Of a stretch of 23,224 bases of DNA, positions 12,105 to 18,938 are shown piece after piece. A program made the position numbers and the translations under genes. The notes under the pieces were generated by a model. That model was not told the DNA's origin. It saw nothing but the letters and a program-made list of their open reading frames with translations, and made no database searches. Each line of letters begins with the position of its first letter. Position 1 is the first letter of the stretch. Origin of the DNA: a virus; IMG/VR virus record IMGVR_UViG_3300047548_000629, positions 1 to 23,224 of that record; one strand, written 5' to 3'.

Positions 12105-12715
12105 GAAACCCAAAGTTTACCCTCTGCTTTTCTTCTTCTCAGTAATCCTGCTTCCACTTTAGTACCAGGATTACGATAAAGTTCCAATGCTGCTGGAACT
12201 TCATTCCATTTCTTTTCTCTTAGGACTCTAGTTATGGCATTAAAATTAGTACTACCATAAAAACCAGCACCTAAATTATAAGCAAAAGATAGAAGTGCTC
12301 CTTGTTGGTTTTCGTTCATTTCATCCCAATAAGGAATCTTTTGTAGTGATGGAAGAAACTCACGACGAAGTTGAAAGTATAAAAGATCATCTGCTTCTTC
12401 TTGAGTGATCTTATTCCCAATCAAGAAACGAGTTCCATCTTTTCTACGAGTGCTTCCCCATCCGATTGTGATTGGAAGTCCACCAGTCAAGGGATCATAA
12501 TATGCCTTCAAGTGGCATCCTTCAAACTCCTTGATTAAATCCACTCCTGGAAGTGGGAGACCATCAAGAGTTGGTTCTGCTTTTTGATTACGATACCTTC
12601 TAGCAAACTCATCAAGAATTTCTTTGTGGACTGCTGCCTGAAGAAAATTCCAGGCATCATTTTGGTGTGGAAGATCTTGATGATATTTTACTGCATCAAT
12701 AAATTTAATACTCAT
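12101..12715 (-). CDS. T4-type lysozyme (GH24 endolysin-like)
   Basis: 204 aa. The core begins GVDLIKEFEGCHLKAYYDPL followed by TGGLPITIGWGST, the GH24 pattern: catalytic Glu in FEG, an Asp nine residues on and the ITIGWG turn. The later NENQQGALLSFAYNLGAGFY and the LLRRRKAEGKLW end also fit GH24 lysozymes. It cleaves the MurNAc-GlcNAc bond of peptidoglycan. The N-terminal 60 residues precede the lysozyme domain and have no recognised fold. There is no signal peptide, so a holin or another route is needed, or it may be a virion enzyme. Start: ATG with GGAGGG 7 bases upstream, overlapping the C39-like gene stop (ATGA). Confidence 0.9.
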   Translation of the reverse strand: MSIKFIDAVKYHQDLPHQNDAWNFLQAAVHKEILDEFARRYRNQKAEPTLDGLPLPGVDLIKEFEGCHLKAYYDPLTGGLPITIGWGSTRRKDGTRFLIGNKITQEEADDLLYFQLRREFLPSLQKIPYWDEMNENQQGALLSFAYNLGAGFYGSTNFNAITRVLREKKWNEVPAALELYRNPGTKVEAGLLRRRKAEGKLWVS

Positions 12716-13401
12716 TTGAAAACCCTCCCCCAACCAGATTTAGGACCATCTGGAGTCCATCTACGGGCAAGTTCACTTCTCTTGTAAACTGCACCCTTTC
12801 CATTATACACGGAACCAGTATATCCGTCATTCAAAGAACCATAAGGATCGTTGACAACGTAATCTTCTCCTTTTTTACCAATCACAACAAGCATGTGCCC
12901 ACCTACGGGATTAGATAAAGACCCCCTATGAAGAATACCAATGATAACAGGTCTGCCGTTGGCAAGTTCACGATCAAGATCAGCAAAAGAAAGGTTATAA
13001 CTAAAGGTTGATTTGACACCATAAGATTCCAGAACTTTTGTCTGGACTGCATGATCGGTAGTATCACCGATAGAAAAAACTTTTCTAACATAGGCATCGT
13101 CGCCTTTGGGTCCTACTAGTGTGCCAGGTTTAAAATATTCTAAGCACATAGCACAAGCAGATGAATTACAGGTTCTTTGAGCATCTCTGTAATTATCTGT
13201 TTGTGGAAAATATGGAACATTAAGAACTCCAGGAACTGTTTGTTCTGCTTTTGTTCTATAGATTCTCACCCAATTTGCAGAGTCATCCATCAACTCTGGG
13301 AATTTACCCAATAAGTCAACCTCAAGTTGCTCTACAGCAGCAACGTGCTTTGGATTTTTTTCATCATAATGTTTGAAAAAGTTATGAAGATCTATTCTCA
13401 T
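12712..13401 (-). CDS. C39-like papain-fold peptidase
   Basis: 229 aa with a C39-type cysteine peptidase pattern: LNVPYFPQTDN (oxyanion Gln67), then RTCNSSACAM with Cys78 as nucleophile, GGHMLVVIG with His169, and VVNDPYG with Asp185. Peptidase C39_2 domains cut Gly-type leader or peptidoglycan peptides. With a lysozyme directly downstream (ATGA overlap), a cell-wall peptide hydrolase is the best guess. The end of the protein (GPKSGWGRVFK) is common in these families. No signal peptide. Confidence 0.82.
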   Translation of the reverse strand: MRIDLHNFFKHYDEKNPKHVAAVEQLEVDLLGKFPELMDDSANWVRIYRTKAEQTVPGVLNVPYFPQTDNYRDAQRTCNSSACAMCLEYFKPGTLVGPKGDDAYVRKVFSIGDTTDHAVQTKVLESYGVKSTFSYNLSFADLDRELANGRPVIIGILHRGSLSNPVGGHMLVVIGKKGEDYVVNDPYGSLNDGYTGSVYNGKGAVYKRSELARRWTPDGPKSGWGRVFK

Positions 13402-13420
13402 TATTCTTTTGCAAATTTAC

Positions 13421-13582
13421 TTATCTATAATACTCTTCAATTTTATCTAATACTTTATTCAGATATCTGTGAGCAACTTCTTTAGGATTGCCACCCCAAC
13501 TAAATTCATCTCTGTCCAATTGATTTTTTATCTTGAGAACTTCCGTTCTCATAATATCTTTAGTAAGTTGTCCTCTTGGCAT
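13421..13582 (-). CDS. Small conserved cyanophage protein, 53 aa
   Basis: MPRGQLTKDIMRTEVLKIKN, then a DEFSWGGNPKEVAHRYL core and a helical end (NKVLDKIEEYYR). I recall similar small proteins in other cyanomyoviruses; function unknown. It begins just after the terminator at 13587-13619 and stops 19 bases before the C39-like gene, so it probably leads that transcript. Confidence 0.68.
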   Translation of the reverse strand: MPRGQLTKDIMRTEVLKIKNQLDRDEFSWGGNPKEVAHRYLNKVLDKIEEYYR

Positions 13583-13586
13583 AATG

Positions 13587-13619
13587 AAAAAACTCTGCTG
13601 TCTATTTAGCAGCAGAGTT
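13587..13619 (-). terminator. Terminator between the redox cluster and the lysis genes
   Basis: A perfect 10-bp stem (13591-13600 with 13610-13619), a 9-base loop, and six Ts on the minus strand. It is only 5 bases before the 53-aa ATG, so transcripts into the lysis genes may come from read-through or an upstream promoter not seen here. Confidence 0.9.
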
Positions 13620-13626
13620 TAGAATC

Positions 13627-13716
13627 TCACAAGTCTTCTGTTGTTTTATTAATTGCGTAGGAAATAAGAACTAAGGAACCAATCCCAGTAAGAGTAAAAA
13701 GTATTTCGTGGAACAT
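13627..13716 (-). CDS. Possible 29-aa membrane peptide
   Basis: MFHEILFTLTGIGSLVLISY followed by AINKTTEDL: one transmembrane helix with a short polar tail. It fills the gap between the peroxiredoxin gene and the terminator. No good Shine-Dalgarno is seen. Its size is like other tiny membrane ORFs in this cluster. Confidence 0.45.
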   Translation of the reverse strand: MFHEILFTLTGIGSLVLISYAINKTTEDL

Positions 13717-13743
13717 TGTTCTATAAAAAAACTACATTAATAG

Positions 13744-14271
13744 TTATGCAGGAACTGCTTCACGAACTGTAGATTTAACATACTCAAGAAGATTTTCTGG
13801 GGTGCTCTTCTCGTATGGATCAGTATCTGCATTATCACGCATACCATCTTCAACGAATAGTTTTTCAATAACTCCGTTATCAATAACAGCAGCATAACGC
13901 CAAGAACGTTGACCGAAACCAAGATTTGATTTCAACACAAGATATCCCATAGAACGAGTGAAATATGCATTACCATCAGGGATGAGTTTTACATTCTTGA
14001 TATTCTGGTCCTGTGCCCAAGCATTCATTACAAACCCATCATTAACAGAGAAGCAGTAAATGTCGTCAATGCCGAGACCAATAAAGTCGTCGTATTTTTC
14101 TTCGAATCCAGGTAACTGATAGGCACTGCAAGTAGGAGTGAAAGCACCAGGCAAGCTAAAAATGACAACACGCTTCCCATCGAAAAGTTCTGAAGATGTA
14201 CGATTTACAAATTCTCCGTTCTCACGAAATACAAATTCTACTTGAGGGATAATATATTTTTCTTTACGCAT
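13744..14271 (-). CDS. Peroxiredoxin, Prx5/type II-like
   Basis: 175 aa with the peroxidatic motif PGAFTPTCS at residues 41-49 (Cys48, with Thr45) and the GQRSWRYAAVIDNG stretch typical of Prx5/type II peroxiredoxins. It would reduce H2O2 and lipid peroxides, using glutaredoxin, thioredoxin or glutathione; the phage glutaredoxin at 5445 is a possible partner. The start at 14271 is chosen because GGGAGG lies 5 bases upstream. An ATG at 14316 would put that site within the coding sequence. The 12 bases ACTAGGGAGGTT also precede psbD. Confidence 0.92.
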   Translation of the reverse strand: MRKEKYIIPQVEFVFRENGEFVNRTSSELFDGKRVVIFSLPGAFTPTCSAYQLPGFEEKYDDFIGLGIDDIYCFSVNDGFVMNAWAQDQNIKNVKLIPDGNAYFTRSMGYLVLKSNLGFGQRSWRYAAVIDNGVIEKLFVEDGMRDNADTDPYEKSTPENLLEYVKSTVREAVPA

Positions 14272-14321
14272 AGGAACCTCCCTAGTCGTTTTTTCTTTCT
14301 TAAAAAAATTAAACATAATTA

Positions 14322-14465
14322 TTAATCAAAAACAGCGGTAACTCCAACAACTTTTGCATTTGGATTTCGTGCAAGTGCAGTTTCTCTTGCATCTTGATAA
14401 TCTCTTGCCTCTACAATTTCGTTGAAGACCTTGCCTGCCACATACAACTGCACTTTACACTTCAT
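14322..14465 (-). CDS. Small conserved cyanophage protein, 47 aa
   Basis: MKCKVQLYVAGKVFNEIVEA then RDYQDARETALARNPNAKVV and GVTAVFD. The pattern of strand, helix and strand suggests a compact fold like a small ferredoxin-like or KTSC-type domain, but no function is known to me. It starts one base after the hli stop (TGAGATG). An upstream ATG at 14531 in the same frame lies inside hli. Confidence 0.75.
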   Translation of the reverse strand: MKCKVQLYVAGKVFNEIVEARDYQDARETALARNPNAKVVGVTAVFD

Positions 14466-14466
14466 C

Positions 14467-14574
14467 TCACCAAATGCCAGGAATGATTTGCCCAGTAAGG
14501 GCATAAGAACCCATTGCGGCAACAATACCAATCATTGCTGCCCAACCATTAATACGTTCTGCTCTTTCGTTCAT
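14467..14574 (-). CDS. hli: High-light-inducible protein, 35 aa
   Basis: MNERAERINGWAAMIGIVAA followed by MGSYALTGQIIPGIW is a single-helix Hli/CAB-like protein. The chlorophyll-binding motif ExxNGxxAMIG is present at residues 6-16, but the usual Arg after NG is Trp. The TGQIIPG end is typical of cyanophage Hli proteins. These bind chlorophyll and protect PSII from excess light. AAGGAG lies 8 bases upstream. Too short to appear in most gene lists. Confidence 0.9.
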   Translation of the reverse strand: MNERAERINGWAAMIGIVAAMGSYALTGQIIPGIW

Positions 14575-14589
14575 TGTTTTTCTCCTTAA

Positions 14590-14775
14590 TTACTTTACTT
14601 TAGAATAGATAGATGTTTCACCATAATCTCGGTGAATTTTATAACCAACAACTGCACCCTTAGTATTCATCAATGCAGGCATAAAAACGATAGTAAAGAA
14701 TACAGCAGGTGCTCCAATAATCAATGCTGCAACAATCACATAATATGTGAGAAGTTCAATTAGAGAGTGTTCCAT
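14590..14775 (-). CDS. Small membrane protein, 61 aa
   Basis: An N-terminal transmembrane helix (LLTYYVIVAALIIGAPAVFF then TIVFMPAL) is followed by a 30-residue basic soluble tail (HRDYGETSIYSKVK). It overlaps the 93-aa gene stop by 20 bases and precedes hli. Placement among hli and ferredoxin genes suggests a thylakoid or membrane role, but I do not recognise it. Confidence 0.7.
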   Translation of the reverse strand: MEHSLIELLTYYVIVAALIIGAPAVFFTIVFMPALMNTKGAVVGYKIHRDYGETSIYSKVK

Positions 14776-15037
14776 TATAAGGGTGTTTTTGTTTAAGTTT
14801 AAGATTTGATTGTGAAGGAACTACAGGGTTCCTTGATTTATTTTTGATAATAATGAAAGCATCATTCTGATATGTCACAGTTCCAAATGGTTTTGCCCAT
14901 TTTGGGTTTGCATTCGGACTGGTAGCAGTCCCTGTAACTGCAACTCCACCAATTTCTACTGAGATATTATCATTAGCATCCCATCCAAGAGTTTCAAGAG
15001 CAATAGCAAATTGCCCCAACATACCACCAGTACTCAC
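14756..15037 (-). CDS. Conserved hypothetical protein, 93 aa
   Basis: The chosen start is GTG at 15035-15037, which overlaps the ferredoxin stop (GTGA) and has GAGGAG 5 bases upstream. An ATG five codons further in is the alternative. The sequence [20 protein letters not shown] continues with [20 protein letters not shown] and [18 protein letters not shown]; it looks like a small beta-rich protein. No family is recognised. Confidence 0.7.
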   Translation of the reverse strand: MSTGGMLGQFAIALETLGWDANDNISVEIGGVAVTGTATSPNANPKWAKPFGTVTYQNDAFIIIKNKSRNPVVPSQSNLKLKQKHPYNGTLSN

Positions 15038-15327
15038 AGGTTCTCCTCTTGTTCGGTAAGAATCACACAATCACTTGTGGGATATGCTACACAAGTTAGT
15101 ACCCAACCTTCCGCAACCTGATCATCATCGAGGAACGATTGCTCCTCATTATCTACGGTGCCAGAGATGAGTTTCCCCGCACAAGCAGAACAAGCTCCTG
15201 CTTTGCACGATGAAGGAAGATCAACACCTGCTTCCTCTGCTGCTTCCAGAATGTATTGGTCGTCAGGGCATTGGATTGTGGTCTCGGTTCCATCGGGAGA
15301 TTGAAGAGTGATATTAAAAACGGTCAT
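15034..15327 (-). CDS. petF: Plant-type [2Fe-2S] ferredoxin
   Basis: 97 aa, normal for PetF. The four cluster ligands are C41, C46 and C49 in [12 protein letters not shown] and C79 in LTCVAYP. It accepts electrons from photosystem I and passes them to FNR or to bilin reductases, nitrite reductase and ribonucleotide reductase-linked thioredoxins. Phage ferredoxin could redirect photosynthetic electrons. The ATG overlaps the stop of a 28-aa peptide by one base (TGATG), and its stop overlaps the next start, so all are coupled. Confidence 0.95.
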   Translation of the reverse strand: MTVFNITLQSPDGTETTIQCPDDQYILEAAEEAGVDLPSSCKAGACSACAGKLISGTVDNEEQSFLDDDQVAEGWVLTCVAYPTSDCVILTEQEENL

Positions 15328-15413
15328 CAGTAAGTCTCACAAATTTTTTCTACAGATGCTGCCAATAAAACGAAGAAGGCAACGGATGTGATTGTAAACA
15401 AAAGTGAAGTCAT
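15327..15413 (-). CDS. 28-aa single-span membrane peptide
   Basis: [20 protein letters not shown] then VEKICETY. One transmembrane helix. It is placed between hli and ferredoxin and joined to the latter by TGATG. The size is like that of small PSII subunits (PsbT, PsbI, PsbM), but no clear match is seen. Confidence 0.6.
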   Translation of the reverse strand: MTSLLFTITSVAFFVLLAASVEKICETY

Positions 15414-15422
15414 AGTCAAGTA

Positions 15423-15632
15423 TCAGACAATACCAAAGAACAGATTACCAGTCAGTGCATACGAAATAGCACCTGCGACAATACCAATCATTGCCCAACG
15501 ACCATTCATTTTTTCCGCCTTCTCAGCATAGGGTTCGATGCCGTAACGATCAAGGTCTTCCTTGGTCATATACATCGAAGGTTCTTTGGCAAACATATTC
15601 ATTTGCCCGAACTCATTTTTTGTTACAGTCAT
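15423..15632 (-). CDS. hli: High-light-inducible protein, 69 aa
   Basis: The C-terminal half has the full chlorophyll-binding motif EKMNGRWAMIG at residues 40-50, followed by the helix IVAGAISYALTGNLFFGIV. The N-terminal 35 residues (MTVTKNEFGQMNMFAKEPSM and on) are a cyanophage-type extension. It is the first gene after the terminator/promoter element at 15659-15693 and so leads a light-stress and redox operon that continues through ferredoxin, the second hli and peroxiredoxin. Confidence 0.95.
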   Translation of the reverse strand: MTVTKNEFGQMNMFAKEPSMYMTKEDLDRYGIEPYAEKAEKMNGRWAMIGIVAGAISYALTGNLFFGIV

Positions 15633-15658
15633 TATCTTTTGTAAAGATTTACAACAAC

Positions 15659-15687
15659 ACTATATAGCAAAAAAAGAGGGGTGTCAA
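15659..15687 (-). promoter_or_regulatory. Host-type promoter overlapping a terminator, driving hli-petF-hli-prx
   Basis: The minus strand has a perfect TTGACA (15682-15687), a 17-base spacer and TATAGT (15659-15664, five of six consensus bases). The -35 box covers the terminator loop and the spacer holds its U-run. The start would be about 20 bases before hli. Confidence 0.7.
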
Positions 15688-15693
15688 CCCCTC
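15669..15693 (-). terminator. Porin gene terminator
   Basis: A 7-bp stem GAGGGGT (15676-15682) with ACCCCTC (15687-15693), loop GTCA (TGAC on the minus strand), followed by seven Ts on the minus strand. It is 31 bases after the porin stop. Confidence 0.92.
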
Positions 15694-15723
15694 CTTAAGA
15701 TTTTGTTTAGATTTGCTAACTTA

Positions 15724-17193
15724 TCAGAACTTGAATGTCGTTTGAATCACACCACCCCAGTTAGAGGAGTTACCAGCAAGACGCTGGTTGTCGCTACCAT
15801 AGATGATAGCAGGAGTGATGCTGATGTTATCAGATACTTGATACTTGTAGAAGATTTCAAGAAGAGTGGACTTCTCAAGATTTTCTCCAGTAGGTGCTTG
15901 ACCGATAGCAACACCAGCGGAGTTGCCATCAACAAACACATCATCCCAAGTGAGACCAGCAAACCAGGACTGACTGTTGGTAGCATCACTTTGAGTGCCG
16001 CTTACAGTGTTCCAACCATAACCTGCTGAGATAGAAGGTGCCCAACCAGATTGGGTGGGTTCCCAGTATGCGTTGATAGCATAACCGTTAGAGGTTTGAC
16101 CAGGAACCAGAGTACCTGATGCACCATTCAGACCATTGTAGGTGCGAACACGGGTGCCTTCAGTACCATAACGATAACCGAAAGCAGCACCCCAGTTTTG
16201 ACCACGATAACCGATTTGTGCCAGAGTGTTGAGAGCACCAGAACGGTCAAACTCACCAGTCGAACTATCGTTGCCATTTTGTGCAACATAGTTTACACCA
16301 GCAACAAGACCAGTCTTCTTACCATATTGGATACCGAAACCAGAACCAACTGCCTTATTATAGACACCAGGAGCACCTGCTACTTGGAAGAAGTCAAGAA
16401 TCTTAGATTCATATGCTGAAGGAACCCAAGCAATCTCAGTGTTACGAACCAGAGCACCAGCAGTAATAGTGGTAGTGTTATTGAACGCAGGGAATGAATA
16501 ATACAGACGGTCGATAACTACATTGTTACCAACTTCACTGGAAGTGTTGTCTGCTTTATCCAGTTTGAAAATTGAAGAACTGGAACCGAAAGGATTGCTG
16601 CTGAAGTTAGCAGAACGCAAACGAGTGCGAAGCAGATCCTTGCCAGTGAACGAGGTATCCAGGTTCAGACGCAGATCGTAGTTGAATGCAGTGCGAGTTG
16701 AATCACCATCTTTGGTTAGATAATCATCAACACCACCGATTACGAAGTTTGCTTCACCACGTAATTTGGTGGTAGTGGAGAACTGCTGTGCTTCAAGTGT
16801 AGTAACTTGTGCTTCCAGTTTGTCTACACGACCACGAAGAACAGCGAGTTCTTGTGCGAATTCTGCTTGAAGACGCTTGAGTTCGTCGGTAACTTCAGTT
16901 ACACGATCTAGACAAGCATTGAGAAGTGCTGCTGCCTCGTAACGAGTCATAGCACGACCACCACCAAAGGTGCCGTTGGGATAACCAGCAACGCAACCAT
17001 AACGGTCTACGAGATTGGTAAGTGCTTGATATGCCCAATCAGTTGGTTGCACATCAGAAAATTGAGTGACGCTTGTAACCTGTTCAGAGGAATATTGATT
17101 GACTGCTGCCATATTGAGATCTGCGGCATTCGCAGCAACAGGAGCAACCATTCCCAGAGCAACAGGTGCAAGCATCAGTTGTTTGAGTTTCAT
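15724..17193 (-). CDS. Cyanobacterial-type SLH-domain porin
   Basis: 489 aa. An N-terminal signal peptide (MKLKQLMLAPVALGMVAPVA, cut near ANA-AD) is followed by an SLH domain (about residues 44-95: FSDVQPTDWAYQAL, YGCVAGYPNGTFGGGRAMTR). A coiled coil follows (about 98-138, heptads in LKRLQAEFAQELAVLRGRVD). The rest is a Gly/Asn/aromatic-rich beta-barrel ending in a terminal Phe (QTTFKF). This is the layout of SomA/OprB-type major porins of cyanobacteria, which span the outer membrane and bind peptidoglycan by the SLH domain. A complete copy in a phage is unusual. It has its own promoter and terminator and higher GC than the glycan genes. Confidence 0.93.
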   Translation of the reverse strand: MKLKQLMLAPVALGMVAPVAANAADLNMAAVNQYSSEQVTSVTQFSDVQPTDWAYQALTNLVDRYGCVAGYPNGTFGGGRAMTRYEAAALLNACLDRVTEVTDELKRLQAEFAQELAVLRGRVDKLEAQVTTLEAQQFSTTTKLRGEANFVIGGVDDYLTKDGDSTRTAFNYDLRLNLDTSFTGKDLLRTRLRSANFSSNPFGSSSSIFKLDKADNTSSEVGNNVVIDRLYYSFPAFNNTTTITAGALVRNTEIAWVPSAYESKILDFFQVAGAPGVYNKAVGSGFGIQYGKKTGLVAGVNYVAQNGNDSSTGEFDRSGALNTLAQIGYRGQNWGAAFGYRYGTEGTRVRTYNGLNGASGTLVPGQTSNGYAINAYWEPTQSGWAPSISAGYGWNTVSGTQSDATNSQSWFAGLTWDDVFVDGNSAGVAIGQAPTGENLEKSTLLEIFYKYQVSDNISITPAIIYGSDNQRLAGNSSNWGGVIQTTFKF

Positions 17194-17264
17194 AAAATTT
17201 TGTTTTTAGTACTAAACGACAGTTGTGTAACTTTGCAAATAGTTGCGGCATCGTCACATCACGG

Positions 17265-17299
17265 TATTTATCTTAACAGATTCTTTGGGATCGTGTCAA
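17265..17299 (-). promoter_or_regulatory. Composite host-type/late promoter of the porin gene
   Basis: On the minus strand TTGACA (17294-17299) is followed by 18 bases and TAAGAT (17270-17275), which runs into GATAAATA (17265-17272). The layout is the same as before psbA. The leader is about 70 bases. The -35 box overlaps the stop of the GT25 gene. Confidence 0.65.
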
Positions 17300-18084
17300 G
17301 ATTTTTCTGGTGAGGTTATTCTCCCAAGATATGGATCATAATTCATCAGATCTGCAATTTTTAAATTTGAACCATTTTGCTGCCAAAACTGTAATAACCC
17401 ATCATGACTAGAACGATGGAAAATATCAATATGTTCTGGATGAATGGAAGATCCCAAAGCAATCCTATATAAGAAAATGGGAATAGAATAAGTATTTCCA
17501 GAATTATAAATTAGGTCATCAGCAACTGCTCGTGGTTTTACACCATTATCAAGTTTATACTTTTCTCCCCTAATATGATGTTTGATTAACTTTTCTGCAT
17601 GATGTCGGGAAATCATATAGCAGGCGGTGGAAAAATCATTTACAAATCTTTTATGCAATTGGACATGAAGATTTCCAGTGCAAATAATTGCCAACTGAAT
17701 CACATCCCAATCATAAGGAATCAAAGAATAAAATTGACTCCAAGTAAAATCCCAATTTTTAACTATTTGAAGATCAACATCATCTTCCATAATAATTGCA
17801 TATGGACTATCTGATGTTTCATACCAGTGTTTAATTGCTTTCAAATGAGAAGTGGTACAACCAAGTTCACCAGAAGTCATCATTTGTGGATATCTCCCAG
17901 AGATAATATCACTCAAATCATCATCTCTACCATCATATGCAGAAATACGAGTATAGTTTTCAATCTCCCATTCTTTAAATTGGTCTTCCATATATTCTTT
18001 TCTTTCTGGTTGACCATCAAGATTCAGGTAATATATTGGTCCAATATTTTTAAGTTTATAAGAAGATTTATTAATCTCAGTCAT
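17296..18084 (-). CDS. Glycosyltransferase family 25-like
   Basis: 262 aa. The motifs IYYLNLDGQPERKEYM (N-terminal strand and QPER loop), GELGCTTSHL (residues 72-81) and AIIMEDDVDL (97-106, the metal-binding acidic cluster) are those of GT25, which adds galactose or other sugars to LPS or proteins. It is a cytoplasmic or peripheral enzyme with no membrane segment. The start ATG overlaps the GT11 stop (ATGA); an ATG four codons earlier (18096) is less likely. It ends the glycan module. Confidence 0.85.
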   Translation of the reverse strand: MTEINKSSYKLKNIGPIYYLNLDGQPERKEYMEDQFKEWEIENYTRISAYDGRDDDLSDIISGRYPQMMTSGELGCTTSHLKAIKHWYETSDSPYAIIMEDDVDLQIVKNWDFTWSQFYSLIPYDWDVIQLAIICTGNLHVQLHKRFVNDFSTACYMISRHHAEKLIKHHIRGEKYKLDNGVKPRAVADDLIYNSGNTYSIPIFLYRIALGSSIHPEHIDIFHRSSHDGLLQFWQQNGSNLKIADLMNYDPYLGRITSPEKS

Positions 18085-18938
18085 AATACCATCCATTCAT
18101 CACAATACAAATCTTTAGTATCTTTGTCGGCATAATCTGGACCAAACCAGTTTTTAGGAGCAACTACAGGTCCTCTTCCATTCTGCAACCAAGCCCCCCA
18201 CCAAGAAAGAGAGCTATTAGCAATAATAGCACCAGAACAAAGAGACATTAAGCACAAATCAACATAAGGTGTATATGATCCATCTGGATATTTTTCTTCT
18301 GGTTCAGATACAAAGAACCTGTCTCCACTAAAAATTTCTTGTTCTTTTACCCATTCTGGAGAATCAGAACAAATAATAATAGGTTGATCCTCAGGAAATT
18401 TCTCTAATGCTTTTTCATAATACTCCAAAGATTGAGGAGGATGTTGAGAAGAGCATTGAGTATAAGACCATTTAAATCCTCGTGCATCTATTAGATTTGG
18501 ATCACCACGACGGACGTGAAGAAACAATGGAGCAGAGTCCAATGAGTCAATCATTTCGGAGCAAGCAGTGAAAAACTCATCATAAAAAGTAAAGTCCTCA
18601 CGAATTTCACCTTCAATATCTTTAAAATATTTTTCAGATTGAAAAAATCCGTGAATACTTACATCATTAGGACAAAGATTATGCAATTCTTCATCATAAT
18701 GAAAATACTTTTCAACTACAATTGGTGCATGACCACCATCAAGTATACCAAAATTACTACTATTAAGAGAACCTAATTTAAAACATTTATTTAAACTATA
18801 ATTATCTACCCTAGATACATTAAAAGGTGGTATACAATACTCGTAACCCATTCTTCTGGCAATGCCTTTAAGAGCAGCATATTGGAACATTTGATTACCC
18901 AATCTTCCAATATTTCCCAATTGATTAAATGCCAACAT
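18081..18938 (-). CDS. GT11 fucosyltransferase-like (copy 1)
   Basis: 285 aa with all GT11 (alpha-1,2-fucosyltransferase) motifs: GRLGNQMFQYA at residues 11-21, HVRRGD at 141-146 (GDP-fucose site) and ANSSLSWWGAWL at 240-251. It would transfer fucose or a related sugar from a GDP donor to a terminal sugar. It is closest to copy 3 (both have FFQ/YFQ-SEKYFK.IE and EIREDF). The start overlaps the GT7-like stop by 14 bases, with AGGAGG upstream. Confidence 0.9.
   Translation of the reverse strand: MLAFNQLGNIGRLGNQMFQYAALKGIARRMGYEYCIPPFNVSRVDNYSLNKCFKLGSLNSSNFGILDGGHAPIVVEKYFHYDEELHNLCPNDVSIHGFFQSEKYFKDIEGEIREDFTFYDEFFTACSEMIDSLDSAPLFLHVRRGDPNLIDARGFKWSYTQCSSQHPPQSLEYYEKALEKFPEDQPIIICSDSPEWVKEQEIFSGDRFFVSEPEEKYPDGSYTPYVDLCLMSLCSGAIIANSSLSWWGAWLQNGRGPVVAPKNWFGPDYADKDTKDLYCDEWMVL

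Noticed and set aside
15562-16029. A 155-codon plus-strand frame opposite hli and the porin end
   Set aside because: It crosses a strong terminator and two real genes; composition looks like reverse complement of coding DNA.
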